From IMG/VR virus record IMGVR_UViG_3300006874_000043, positions 1 through 36,819 of that record: a stretch of DNA of 36,819 bases; one strand, given 5' to 3'. Of this stretch, positions 1 to 10,158 are shown piece after piece (within the stretch, counting starts at the first letter, position 1; the number at the start of each line of letters is the position of its first letter). A program made the position numbers and the translations under genes. The stretch is from a virus. The notes beneath the pieces are model-generated. The model searched no databases, was not told where the DNA came from, and was given only the letters and a program-made list of their open reading frames with translations.

Positions 1-265
1 ACCAGGAATCATTTTCGACATATCTATATGCCTTAAGATCAACATAAGCAGTATTTGCTGTTGTGTTACAAAGAATCAATGGTGAAATAACTTCACCAAC
101 ACCTGGTTCAACCGTAGTTGATCCACCAAATACAAGTTCAGGAACTTCGTAGTTAGGGACCTCGATGATTATTTGCCAGTTTGTAGACAACGTTAAATTT
201 TTATAAACCGGTTTTGCGTCCGGTGCCTGTGTCGTTGTAATAGTTGTAATAGTTGTATTTGCCAT
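1..265 (-). CDS. Small putative virion protein, C-terminus cut by window edge
   Basis: The reading frame opens at the ATG whose bases lie at 265-263 and runs off the left edge after 88 complete codons. The start overlaps the stop of the giant upstream gene by one base (TAATG), so it is probably translated by coupling. The visible part begins with a Thr/Ile-rich stretch (TTITTITTT) and continues with a predicted beta-rich segment containing VPNYEVPELVFGG and AYVDLKAYRY. No signal peptide or membrane segment is seen. I do not recognise a named family. The position directly after a giant fibre-like gene, with no gap, suggests a small structural or fibre-associated protein; this is inference from context only. 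Confidence 0.7.
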   Translation of the reverse strand, partial: MANTTITTITTTQAPDAKPVYKNLTLSTNWQIIIEVPNYEVPELVFGGSTTVEPGVGEVISPLILCNTTANTAYVDLKAYRYVENDSW

Positions 266-3200
266 TATACGATCGCCCTACTGTTAGATGCTCTTCTTGC
301 GAGTTTTCTCACCGATGATGTAAACGGTCTACCTTCAATCCGTCCTGTTCTACCATTAATTCTCAATCCTCTAGCAAAGTATTGGTTGTTCAATTCGTCA
401 GCACCTGACCAACGAACCCTACCACCTTCTTCAGAGGAAACAGAAGCCAAGGCCGAAATTGGAAGACCAATGTTTCTAAAGTTCAGAGGTAGAGCCGTTC
501 TATTTACACCAGCCGAAGCACCGTTAAACTGGTGAGCAATAGATTCAACCAACGAACCGAATACCAATGTGTCAGGTCTCAAAACATTTCCTAATATAAT
601 GTCATTAAATAGACCGTTAATCATGTTATTCTCGTCCGTTCCTCCGTTCAAATTACCTGTAATATAATCTCTCATTCTTTCCCATGATTTATAGAATGCA
701 TACAAGAGTTGATCATTATTAGCACCGTCATTTACCCAAATTGTACCGTTCCAATAATATACTGTTCCTGAGTATCTATTTCCATTATTATCCGTCGGTA
801 CTATGTAAGCATCATTCCTCTTGATTGCAGTTGTATCAACACTATTTATATCCGTAGTAGTGCCCTTAAAGTTCAATCCTCTCGTTACAGGATTAAATAC
901 AGGGAATACATGAGTACCATCATAATTAAAGAATGATGCAACAAATGTTCTTGTTGCCTTGGATGAACCTTTACCTTCAACACCACCATATCCTGGAGCA
1001 CTTGTGATTGCAGTATTAATGAATCTGAAATCATTAGCAATTGTATACAATAGATTTAGAGCATCACGTCTTGTCAGATTTATATCAATAAAGTTATATT
1101 CTTTATTAACAAATCTTACAATCTCTGACTGCAATTCATTTCTCTTAGCAACCAAAACATCTCTTGTAAATGAGTAAACCTGATCCGTAGCATAGCTGAA
1201 GTCTGGATATTCAAGTGCAGGTAATCTCTTTGTATCATTATTTAGGAGTGTTTCATACAAGATATTAGCAAGATCTTGAACCTTAGCACCTTCAACTGTT
1301 GTTGCTAATTCTTCGAATGCATTAACCTCTGGATCATTACCTAGAATAACATCCTTACAAATATTGCCTAATTCACGATATGCCTTTGCAGTTGGAATTC
1401 TCTGGTTTTCAGGAAGTCTCAAAATATTGTTCCAGTAGTAGAAATCAGCATTCCATCTTGTTGCTGCATTACCACCGTAGTTTAGGTCGAAGCTAAATGC
1501 AGGAATAATATATTGTGTAACATCTCTGCGACACTTAGCCTTATTATAATCCAGAACCGTAAATTCTTCTCTGAGCCAATCTTGTACATCATCAGCCAAC
1601 ATATCAGCATTATCATCAATAGTATCAGCTGCCCATATCTTATCTGCATTAACCCAGGTCAAGTCTGGCTGTATCAATTCCGGAATTACAGCAGTACTGT
1701 CTGCTCTAATTACATCCTCAACAATACCAATTAGATTTTTAACCTCTGCTGCGGTTGTGCCATCTGATGGTTCAAAGTCAAAGTTTTGAGTAAGACCAGT
1801 ATTTGCAGATGTATCAACCTCAAGAACAATATCAGACATAAGGTCAGCCATTTCACGGTATACCTCAGCAGTCTGGATTCTTGTATCAACTGGTAGAACA
1901 CTAACACCATTTTCAAAGTAAATTTGAGCAGATATTCTTGATGCGTGGTTTGTCTGATAGTTAATGTCGTGTGACACAGCATCAACAAGATAACCCATAT
2001 CTCTGCGACATTTCTCTCTTGGGAAACTCAAGCCGTTATATGTATCAGAAATATATCTGATCATATCTTCTACCAATGTTCCTGTATTATCCTCAATAAG
2101 ATCTTTTGAGGCAACAAAGTGTGAATCAACCCAAGTAATAATAGGATCAACTCTCACTGGTATATTTGATGGATCCTCATCATCCGCAATTGCAGAAATA
2201 ATCCAAGCCAAATTTCTAGCCTCTATTGCAATATCAGTTCTGACAGGATTACCACCTGGCAGACCAACAAGATCAACTGTTTCTGAGTTACCGTTTGTTG
2301 GTGTTACAGTTTCACGTTTAATGAGTTTTTCAATTACCTCACCAAGATGGGCAAATGCTCTTCTTGTAGGTTCTCTTTGATCTCTATCAAGAACATTAAT
2401 TGCGTTTTCAAAGTAGATACCAGCACAATTATGAATTGCTGCATTGCCACCGTACTGAATATCATGTGAAATTGCATCAACAATATACCCAGTATCTCTG
2501 CGGCATTTTGCCTCATCATACTCAAGGAAATTGTACTTTTCATTTAGGAATTGTACGACTGTGGTCTGAACCTTGGCCTTAACATCATCGTTAATTTTGT
2601 TATAAGCAATTTGATATTCCAAATCATATCCAGTAGCATTTGCATTTGTAATATCAAGCGCGGTTGCTGCCGGCATTTCAATTAGACTATCTGCTGTAAT
2701 AACATCTGAAACAATATTAAATAATTCTTCTACCCGAATACCAACTGCGGCATTTACAGCACCAAATGAAACCGTATCTTGTGTTTCTGGGTTACCAGCA
2801 CTCTTAGCAACTGGTTGTTTCAATACAATTTGTTCCGCCACTGCTGCAAGATGAATAAACGCCGCGGCGGTTGGTGCTTTCTGATCCGGAGGAAGTACAC
2901 TTACTGCATTTTCAAAATACAGTCTAGCAACATCACGGATACCTACATTTGTATTATGTCTGATATCATACGATACTGCATCAACCATATATCCAACATC
3001 ACGGTAGCACTTGTTTTGATCATATGTTAATGATGGGTAGTTAATTCCAAGCCAGGCAAGTACCTCAGCTTGCATGAATGTTCTATTTGCCTGAAGCCCT
3101 TGTTGTGCGCTCAGGTTAGATGTGCTTGCTTGTGCAGATCCAAATACATAAGCTGGAGCCGTATCAACACCATTTGATAGCACATCAAACAGATTACCAA

Positions 3201-6200
3201 AATATGTTCTTGATCTGTCGAGTGCATTACCAGTTAATTGATTTTCGATTTGGCGTTGTACATATCTGAAACCTTCAATTGTTTCTGAAAGTTGATCATT
3301 AATTACGATATCAGAACCAACGGTACCTGATCTGTATGCTCTGCCGGCATAAATTGAATTATAGTTACTACCAGAAAGAATATCTCTGGCAACTGCATCT
3401 ACAATATAACCAGCATCTCTAGCACATTTGCCTTCCTCAAATGTGAAGAATACATCGTTGATATAGGCAACCACTTCCTCTTGTAGGAATTTTCTATTTC
3501 TTTGAAGTGTTTGTCTAGCAAATGTTCTCTTCGGTTCATATGAAGGATTGCCAGAAATTATAGGTAAATCACTAGGTTCTTTATATTCATCTACTGCATT
3601 TGCAATGGTCAATACAAGATTCTTAGCAGCAAGTGCAGTTGTAGCATCCGCGGCATCTCCATCTGTATTTTGTACGATAGGTGTAGTATTTGCAAATGGA
3701 GTTTCCGCAATGACATCCTCAACCAAATCAGCCATATGGATATATGCCGCTTTGGTTGGCTCTCGTTGATCCTTAGGCAAAATATTAATTGACTTGATAT
3801 AATCAACATAGTTTGTAGTATTTGGATTTGTATCCAATGTCGAAGCAGGTCTTGTCTGCTTCTCTGGATAGCCTTCACTCAATTCTAGTGCAGCCTCGAA
3901 GTATTCCTTGGCAGCAGTAATTGTTGCTTCATTACCACCGTATTCAATATCCTGAGCAATTGCATCGACGATGTATCCTACATCACGGCTACACTTAGCC
4001 TCATTATAGGCAAGTCCGTTATATGTTTCTGAAATGAATGTAATTATTTCATACGCATATTTCTCTCTTGCACCATTGATATATTCAAACGCATCCTGTT
4101 CTGGTGCAGCAACCGTAACTGTTGGTTCCTCAACTGCAGGAAGATCATTGAAATCATCACCACGGATCATATCTGAAACTATTCCAAACAGATCTTGTGT
4201 TCTTTGAGAAATTGCAAGAGCAGAATCCTTAATTGCATCTGCTGTTGCCGAAATAAATGTATGAGCACCTTCATAACCACCAGCATCGCCAACATCCACT
4301 GTAATTGTAGTTGATGTTACGGCAATAATTGGCAGAGCCTGGTCATATGCAGGATCTGTTGGTCGTGGGTGAGAAATTTGTTGTGCAGGTGAACCACATT
4401 CCCATGTAATACTTTCCTGTGCAATATTAATTCTATCACCAACCACAAAATTATGAGCACCGATAGTTGCAACCATAATACCAGTCAATGGATCATATGT
4501 GGCATCTGTTGGTGTGAATCCACCTGGAACTGTTAAGTCCGCATTTTGTGGGTTTGTGCTTGTCTTTTCTACTGGTTGTCCACGGACAATTCTACCAGCA
4601 AGTGCAGCAATTCTTTCAAATGCTTCTGCTGTAATTACCTTTTGATTTTCTGGCAATACACTTACTGCATTATCAAAATAAAGTCTTGCATTATTTACAG
4701 CCGCAGAATTTGATCCATGCTGGATATCAAACGAAATTGAGTCAACAAGATAACCCACATCTCTTTCACATTTTGCAGCATCGTATGTAAATGTTGGATG
4801 ATTTGCAGCCATCCATGCTGTAACCTCAGCCTGCAGGAATGCCTTATTATTCTGAAGTGCAATTCTAGCATTTGTATGTGCAGCACTTACAGAGGCAGAA
4901 CCAAATGTAATAGCATCAGCATTTCCTTGACCGTTATTCATAATATCAATAATTTCATCAAATGCTGCATTAGATCTTGTTAGGGCAGTTCCACTTAGGT
5001 TACCACCTATCTCACCCTTCAGCCAAGTGATAGCACCAACAGTTTCTGTAAGTTGGTCGGTTACCACAAGGTCAGTACTTGTGTTTCCTGAGCGATAAGC
5101 TAGACCAGCAAACACTGAACTAAAGTTAGAGCCTGTCAGTACATCACGCTTAACTGCATCAAGGATTAAACCTGTGTCACGTGAGCATTTTGCCCCATCG
5201 TAAGTGAAGTAATTTGAATTAAGATATGAAACAACCTCAGCTTGAATAAATTCCTTATTCGCCAATAGTTGTTGTCTAGCTTGGACACCGCCTCTAGTTG
5301 CTTGTGTATGGATAACACTACCTGGTCTAGCACTTACAAATGTATGAGTACCTGAGTAACCAGCGGCACCAGCATCAAACGTAATTGATGTTGCAGTAAC
5401 ATTTGTAATCTCAATTGGAACACCGTAGTTTGGTTCTCCAACACGAGGGTTGGAAATATATTCTACTGGTGAGCCACAGGACCAAGTGATACCGTAAGGT
5501 GCGATTTCTACAAATTCGCCAATCTGAATATTGTGAGTTCCAATTTCAAGAACGGTTGTACCTGTAACTGGATCATATGTGCCGTTTGTTGGAGTATGTG
5601 TTTCGATTATTTTAGCAGGATCACTCCAAACAAGAGCATCAGCATTAATTGCCCCGGCATCAGCACGAATAAATGTATGTGCTCCAGTATAACCACCGGC
5701 ATTACCAACATAAACTTTAATTGTTGTTGCATCACTTTCGTGAATTCTTACTGGTGTTTTGTATGCAGGATCACCTGGTCTTGGATGTGATATTTCTTCC
5801 GCAGGACTACCACATTCAAATGTCATACTTCCTGGAGCAATTTGGATCCAGTCGCCAGCATTAAGATTATGTTGACCAAGATCAACCACCATTTCTCCAT
5901 TTACAGGATCATATGTTGCTGTTCTAGGTGTATATGAACCAGAGTATGTTGCCAATTTAATTGCATTTGCATTAGCACTGATAAATGTATGAGCACCTGT
6001 GTAACCACCAGCGTCACCAACGTTTAATTTAATTGTGGTGGCGGTTACCTCGAGAATTGTTTGGGGTGTTCTATACGCTGGGTCAGTCGGTCTTGGATGT
6101 GTTATCTGAACAGCAGGTGATCCACATTCAAATGTCATACTTTCGTCAGCAATAAGTACCTGTTGACCGACAACCATATCATGCTCACCAATTGTAACTT

Positions 6201-9200
6201 CCATAACACCAGTTACTGGATCATATGTAGCCGCTGTTGGTGTGTATAGTCTGCCAGCATTTTCCATAATACTAACAATTTCATCAAATGCAGCATCTGT
6301 TCTTGCAATTGATTCGGCATCAGTAAGAACATTATTAGCAACTTGATCTTTTAGATATCTTACCGCACCAGCCGTTTCGGTTAATTGTTCACCAATAACT
6401 TCACTTGCGGTGGCAGAATAATATGCGATACCAGATTGGATTGCATTGAAGTTTGTTCCAAGAAGCATGTCACGTTCAACCGCTGGTAAAATATATTCAG
6501 CAGTATCACGGCGGCATTTGTCACTGTCGTATAGGAAATAATTATTATCAATCCATTGTAACATATAATCTTGGATATATGTTCTATTAGCTTGAAGTTG
6601 CTTTCTAGCATTTCTATTTACTGCAGGAATTCCTGCGTTATCACTATAGTAAATTGCGGAACCTACAACTGAAATAGCTTTCTTAGATGATCTTTCAAAT
6701 TTGTGTCTTGATGTTTCAGCAGATACACCAACATTTACAGTAAATCCGGTCAACGATACTGCTTTAATTGGTAATGGCCGTTGGTAAGCAACCTTATCTG
6801 TAGGTCTAGGATGTGCCAATTCAGTTTGGAATCCATCTGAATCACAAGTAAATACCATACTACCTGGTTCAATAAGAATTCTTGTTCCTACAGTAAGATC
6901 ATGGAAGCCGATTGTGACTACCATGTCACCAGTAACTGGGTTATAGCTTGCATCAACTGGTGTATATTTTTTACCTGCATTATCTAAGATATTAATTATT
7001 TCATTAATTGAATCAGACGCACCAATCTCTGCTGCAGATGAATTTGCAGATAACAAATCAGCGGTTTGTGTTCTTAATCTTTGGTATGAGGATACGGTTT
7101 CATTTCTTTGTTGACCAATAACCTTTCTTGCAGTACCCATGTAATAGGCATTACCTGCAGTCACCGCATTATAGTTTGTATCCAACAGCATATCATATTT
7201 TGCCGCTGGAAGAATGTATTCCTGAATATCACGGCGACATTTATTGCTATCGTATGCATAGAATTGATCGTTATCTTCGATCCAGTCAATAAACTTGTTA
7301 GTAATGTGATCTGTATTATCCATCAAAAGTTTACGAGCTGCGGTTCTTGCCACCACTCCAGTATCATCAAATGTCAATGGTGCTGCATAATCCTCACCAT
7401 ATTCAAGGATGTCAAGCGTTGCATTAAATGATGTATTTGCTCTTTCAAGAACAGATGTGTCTGAATTTCTAAAGATATAAGCCACTTCATCCTTAAGATG
7501 TCTAATGGCACCTGCGGTTTCATTTAACTGTTCGCCGTAAACACGTTGTGAAATTGGACTACGATATGTGAGACCGTTTAGACGACCCCAGTAGTTTGTA
7601 TTAAGTGCCACATCATAACCGACACTATCAATAATGATGCCTGTATCACGCTTACATTTATCTGAATCATATTCTTGTAGGCCCAAACCACCGTTTGCAG
7701 TATTTGCGGTTAGGTATTCGACCATATCCTCAATGATTTCAGGTGATCTTTCTTCCAACGAATCCGCAAAGGTAGTATTACCTACCAATGTTGCGGTTGT
7801 ATCTTGTGGAGCAAAGATTGTCGTAGAACCTTTTGCTCTCATTGAGATGTCGCCGAACTGAGTACCTGAGTTGTTCAATGTCATCTGACCGCCGTTCAGG
7901 GCATAGAATGCCACGCGGACAAAAATTGACAATGAACCAATACCGTTTACACCAGCACCGTCTCTAGCAACATACCCTATACCGTTTTGTGTACGAGGTG
8001 TAGCACCAAATGCAAGGAAATATGTATATAACGAGTCTGTATCAAGAACACGTCTATCCGCAAGAATAACACCACCGCCTCGGCCAACCAATGGGTTGGG
8101 GAAATCATCAATTCCTAATTCTTTAACTTGACCTGTACCACCTGATTGTGAGTAAACATAATCACCAACCTCGACAGTACCTTTTAGATTTCGTACGAAT
8201 ATTTTATTATTTGTTGCAAGATCTGGATCTATACCTTTAGCAGTATCCAGAGAATCATCCCATGAAATATAACCATACGCACCGTTTGAGAATGTAACCT
8301 CATCATTGATATTAAAGTCACCAGAATGACCAACCTCAAGGATAACGTGCTGTCCAAGGTCGGCAATTGTGCCTTTTGTATTAAATGGCTGCAGTGGTGG
8401 TTCAACATCAAGACGTAAGAAGTTTGACAACTGAGATGAGTCACGTACATATGGAGAACGTAAGATTTTTGCACCAGCGCGATATGCATAAGCAAATCCG
8501 CCTTCAGGGTAATCAAAGTTATCTACTTTCCAGTTGAAGAATGAGAAACCTTGAGCATAACAACCAGAACCTAGTAGGAAACAGTTCTCAGATTCATAAC
8601 CAGGTAATGCTTGGACAACAGTTGCGTATTGACCAGATGTTGATGTAATCGAACAATCGTCAGGTATTTTAATATTACCTTTGGTATAGTGGGTACCTGG
8701 CCCAACCGAGATATGAACTGCATCATTTAAACCGTTTCTATTATATGAACCGCCTGCCTTCTCAAGTGCTAGTTCTGCAGCTCTTTCCAGTGTTGCCACT
8801 GGTTGCAGGATTGTTCCAGGATTTTTGTCATCGCCATCCACGGCGACATGAACCTTGAGTGCTTTTTCTGTTTTGCGAGCAATCTCATCAAAGAATTGTC
8901 TATATGAAATCTTTTCCGTTTCGCCGGTTTGGACATTTTTAAGGGCAAAATAGTTGTCCTCGTCCATATTTGGTTCCCACTGTTTAGTGAGCTCCATATC
9001 AAAGTCTTTAATTTCAGAATCAAGAATTTTTGAATTTCTTATTACAACATTATCAAGATCAAGATCTTCAATAACTGAATTCGCAATTGTTGAATCCTCA
9101 ATCCGACCTTGGAAGGTTGATTCAGTAATACCTGTGTTTGATGCACGTGAGCTTGTAATTACAGCATCGTTAATTGTTACGTCATTCAGACCACCTTGGA

Positions 9201-10113
9201 AATCTGTATTAGCAATTACAGAATTCTGAATTAAACTATTATCGATGGTTGAGTTTGTAAGTGTTACATTATTACCCGTGCCGTCATTAAATTCAGAGCT
9301 TGTGATAACAATGTTATTTGCAATTGAATTTGTAATAGTACCTGCAGTAAATGTTGACTCACCAATCTGTGCGTTGGTAATTGCACCGTTTGCAAAATTT
9401 GTATCAACAATTTCACTGTTTGAAATAATTACATCTTCAAGTGTTAATCCGTCAATCTGTACGTTTGTAAGAATAGTACCGTTCGCAACACCACCTTCAA
9501 TCGTAGGATTATTAAATAATGAATCATCAATACGAGAGTTAGTGAATACGTCGTTATTACCAGTACTGTTACTTAGATCGGAACTGGTAATCGTAAGATT
9601 ATTTGCGGTAGAATCTTTAAGAATACCAGCATCAAATGTGGTATCGGTAATGTAACTTGATACAACGTTTGATGTACCAAGTACTGAATTTTGGATATCG
9701 AGAGTATCGCCAGTCGAATTGGTTAAGGAACCGTTATCAAATGTTGAATCGGTAATATCGCCGCCATCAAAGGTTGAGGCGGTGATTGTAAGATTGTTTG
9801 CATTACTGTCTCTAATATCACCATCATTAAAATCTGATCTTGTGATAATGGAACGATCAATTTCGCCAGCAATAAAATCGGAAGTGTTAATTATAACATT
9901 ATTTAAGGTAGAGTTAAACATCGTGACATTACTGATAGACCCACCAGTAATTGTGATGCGCGAGAATATCTCGTATTGGATAGCCTCTACAAGTTCCTTC
10001 CGGGTGATGTTTTTAGTACCATCATCACCTTGTACCAAATTAACAATAACAAAAAGATCTTCAGTTCTGGTATTGGCACCGGTAATAGGACCTAATTCTG
10101 AAATCTTTGACAT
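265..10113 (-). CDS. Giant mosaic fibre-like virion protein (3282 aa)
   Basis: Order from the N-terminus: a short region (1-48) resembling start segments of marine T4-like phage fibre proteins; a pentapeptide-like beta-helix (about 50-385) of Ser/Asn/Thr/Ile/Phe-rich strands; a pectin-lyase-like segment (about 400-560) with GDDKNPGT, VGPGTHY and DDCSITS; then a mosaic of two repeat types. About eleven copies centre on KCxRDxGYIxDAxxxD (near residues 821, 960, 1199, 1641, 1781, 2041, 2229, 2369, 2536, 2701, 2861), with a worn copy near 3014. Five copies of a roughly 95-residue unit contain YDPVTG, CGSP and HPRP (about 1050-1960). The last 240 residues are unique and end in an Arg-rich tail. 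No signal peptide, membrane segment or enzyme motif was seen. It is the last large gene of the tail operon, which suggests a host-contact or decoration protein. The start ATG has an AAAGGTAG ribosome site and a late-promoter-like box upstream. The frame is uninterrupted over 9.8 kb. Confidence 0.9.
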   Translation of the reverse strand: MSKISELGPITGANTRTEDLFVIVNLVQGDDGTKNITRKELVEAIQYEIFSRITITGGSISNVTMFNSTLNNVIINTSDFIAGEIDRSIITRSDFNDGDIRDSNANNLTITASTFDGGDITDSTFDNGSLTNSTGDTLDIQNSVLGTSNVVSSYITDTTFDAGILKDSTANNLTITSSDLSNSTGNNDVFTNSRIDDSLFNNPTIEGGVANGTILTNVQIDGLTLEDVIISNSEIVDTNFANGAITNAQIGESTFTAGTITNSIANNIVITSSEFNDGTGNNVTLTNSTIDNSLIQNSVIANTDFQGGLNDVTINDAVITSSRASNTGITESTFQGRIEDSTIANSVIEDLDLDNVVIRNSKILDSEIKDFDMELTKQWEPNMDEDNYFALKNVQTGETEKISYRQFFDEIARKTEKALKVHVAVDGDDKNPGTILQPVATLERAAELALEKAGGSYNRNGLNDAVHISVGPGTHYTKGNIKIPDDCSITSTSGQYATVVQALPGYESENCFLLGSGCYAQGFSFFNWKVDNFDYPEGGFAYAYRAGAKILRSPYVRDSSQLSNFLRLDVEPPLQPFNTKGTIADLGQHVILEVGHSGDFNINDEVTFSNGAYGYISWDDSLDTAKGIDPDLATNNKIFVRNLKGTVEVGDYVYSQSGGTGQVKELGIDDFPNPLVGRGGGVILADRRVLDTDSLYTYFLAFGATPRTQNGIGYVARDGAGVNGIGSLSIFVRVAFYALNGGQMTLNNSGTQFGDISMRAKGSTTIFAPQDTTATLVGNTTFADSLEERSPEIIEDMVEYLTANTANGGLGLQEYDSDKCKRDTGIIIDSVGYDVALNTNYWGRLNGLTYRSPISQRVYGEQLNETAGAIRHLKDEVAYIFRNSDTSVLERANTSFNATLDILEYGEDYAAPLTFDDTGVVARTAARKLLMDNTDHITNKFIDWIEDNDQFYAYDSNKCRRDIQEYILPAAKYDMLLDTNYNAVTAGNAYYMGTARKVIGQQRNETVSSYQRLRTQTADLLSANSSAAEIGASDSINEIINILDNAGKKYTPVDASYNPVTGDMVVTIGFHDLTVGTRILIEPGSMVFTCDSDGFQTELAHPRPTDKVAYQRPLPIKAVSLTGFTVNVGVSAETSRHKFERSSKKAISVVGSAIYYSDNAGIPAVNRNARKQLQANRTYIQDYMLQWIDNNYFLYDSDKCRRDTAEYILPAVERDMLLGTNFNAIQSGIAYYSATASEVIGEQLTETAGAVRYLKDQVANNVLTDAESIARTDAAFDEIVSIMENAGRLYTPTAATYDPVTGVMEVTIGEHDMVVGQQVLIADESMTFECGSPAVQITHPRPTDPAYRTPQTILEVTATTIKLNVGDAGGYTGAHTFISANANAIKLATYSGSYTPRTATYDPVNGEMVVDLGQHNLNAGDWIQIAPGSMTFECGSPAEEISHPRPGDPAYKTPVRIHESDATTIKVYVGNAGGYTGAHTFIRADAGAINADALVWSDPAKIIETHTPTNGTYDPVTGTTVLEIGTHNIQIGEFVEIAPYGITWSCGSPVEYISNPRVGEPNYGVPIEITNVTATSITFDAGAAGYSGTHTFVSARPGSVIHTQATRGGVQARQQLLANKEFIQAEVVSYLNSNYFTYDGAKCSRDTGLILDAVKRDVLTGSNFSSVFAGLAYRSGNTSTDLVVTDQLTETVGAITWLKGEIGGNLSGTALTRSNAAFDEIIDIMNNGQGNADAITFGSASVSAAHTNARIALQNNKAFLQAEVTAWMAANHPTFTYDAAKCERDVGYLVDSISFDIQHGSNSAAVNNARLYFDNAVSVLPENQKVITAEAFERIAALAGRIVRGQPVEKTSTNPQNADLTVPGGFTPTDATYDPLTGIMVATIGAHNFVVGDRINIAQESITWECGSPAQQISHPRPTDPAYDQALPIIAVTSTTITVDVGDAGGYEGAHTFISATADAIKDSALAISQRTQDLFGIVSDMIRGDDFNDLPAVEEPTVTVAAPEQDAFEYINGAREKYAYEIITFISETYNGLAYNEAKCSRDVGYIVDAIAQDIEYGGNEATITAAKEYFEAALELSEGYPEKQTRPASTLDTNPNTTNYVDYIKSINILPKDQREPTKAAYIHMADLVEDVIAETPFANTTPIVQNTDGDAADATTALAAKNLVLTIANAVDEYKEPSDLPIISGNPSYEPKRTFARQTLQRNRKFLQEEVVAYINDVFFTFEEGKCARDAGYIVDAVARDILSGSNYNSIYAGRAYRSGTVGSDIVINDQLSETIEGFRYVQRQIENQLTGNALDRSRTYFGNLFDVLSNGVDTAPAYVFGSAQASTSNLSAQQGLQANRTFMQAEVLAWLGINYPSLTYDQNKCYRDVGYMVDAVSYDIRHNTNVGIRDVARLYFENAVSVLPPDQKAPTAAAFIHLAAVAEQIVLKQPVAKSAGNPETQDTVSFGAVNAAVGIRVEELFNIVSDVITADSLIEMPAATALDITNANATGYDLEYQIAYNKINDDVKAKVQTTVVQFLNEKYNFLEYDEAKCRRDTGYIVDAISHDIQYGGNAAIHNCAGIYFENAINVLDRDQREPTRRAFAHLGEVIEKLIKRETVTPTNGNSETVDLVGLPGGNPVRTDIAIEARNLAWIISAIADDEDPSNIPVRVDPIITWVDSHFVASKDLIEDNTGTLVEDMIRYISDTYNGLSFPREKCRRDMGYLVDAVSHDINYQTNHASRISAQIYFENGVSVLPVDTRIQTAEVYREMADLMSDIVLEVDTSANTGLTQNFDFEPSDGTTAAEVKNLIGIVEDVIRADSTAVIPELIQPDLTWVNADKIWAADTIDDNADMLADDVQDWLREEFTVLDYNKAKCRRDVTQYIIPAFSFDLNYGGNAATRWNADFYYWNNILRLPENQRIPTAKAYRELGNICKDVILGNDPEVNAFEELATTVEGAKVQDLANILYETLLNNDTKRLPALEYPDFSYATDQVYSFTRDVLVAKRNELQSEIVRFVNKEYNFIDINLTRRDALNLLYTIANDFRFINTAITSAPGYGGVEGKGSSKATRTFVASFFNYDGTHVFPVFNPVTRGLNFKGTTTDINSVDTTAIKRNDAYIVPTDNNGNRYSGTVYYWNGTIWVNDGANNDQLLYAFYKSWERMRDYITGNLNGGTDENNMINGLFNDIILGNVLRPDTLVFGSLVESIAHQFNGASAGVNRTALPLNFRNIGLPISALASVSSEEGGRVRWSGADELNNQYFARGLRINGRTGRIEGRPFTSSVRKLARRASNSRAIV
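1060..7680 (-). repeat. KCxRD repeat family in giant protein (about 11 copies plus one degenerate)
   Basis: A motif of the form YDxxKCxRDxGYIxDAxxxDIxxGxN recurs with centres near plus-strand positions 7650, 7235, 6515, 5190, 4770, 3990, 3425, 3005, 2505, 2010 and 1530. A degenerate copy near 1070 keeps RRD but has lost the Lys-Cys. Many copies are followed by a helix-like stretch with VLPxxQxxPTxxAF. The Cys and the RD pair are the most constant residues. Similar motifs occur in large structural proteins of marine T4-like phages; their role is unknown to me. Confidence 0.8.
4230..6966 (-). repeat. Five copies of a ~95-residue CGSP/HPRP module in giant protein
   Basis: Copies begin near plus-strand positions 6966, 6243, 5932, 5598 and 4515, each about 285 bases long. 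Each starts TPxxATYDPVTG, continues with a beta-rich IGxHxLxVG segment, a Cys-Gly-Ser-Pro element (CDSDG in copy 1), xISHPRPxDPAY, and ends GAHTFIxAxAxAI. Copies 2, 3 and 4 are nearly contiguous, while copies 1 and 5 are separated by KCxRD repeats. The DNA is also clearly similar between copies, suggesting fairly recent duplication or gene conversion. Confidence 0.8.
8998..9960 (-). repeat. Pentapeptide-like beta-helix repeats in giant protein
   Basis: Residues about 50-370 of the giant protein repeat short strands such as ITxSxF, DGGDITDS, NNLTITAS and NSxIxDS roughly every 5 or 10 residues. The pattern resembles right-handed beta-helix or pentapeptide-type coils, although the classical A(D/N)LxX motif is not exact. 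The DNA shows the same rhythm, which produces long antisense open frames that are not genes. Confidence 0.75.
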
Positions 10114-10134
10114 ATATGTCTACCTTTTTCTTTT

Positions 10135-10142
10135 TATTTATG
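10135..10142 (-). promoter_or_regulatory. Possible T4-type late promoter for the giant gene
   Basis: The minus strand reads CATAAATA, one base from the T4 late consensus TATAAATA. It lies in the 45-bp gap between the S74 fibre gene and the giant gene, about 22 bases before the giant gene's ATG. Such boxes occur by chance in AT-rich DNA; the intergenic placement is the main support. Confidence 0.4.
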
Positions 10143-10158
10143 AATATCAATTCAAGAA

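Noticed and set aside
844-851. Exact minus-strand TATAAATA inside the giant gene
   Set aside because: It is within coding sequence, almost 600 bases from the next gene start. Several such matches are expected by chance in 37 kb of AT-rich DNA.
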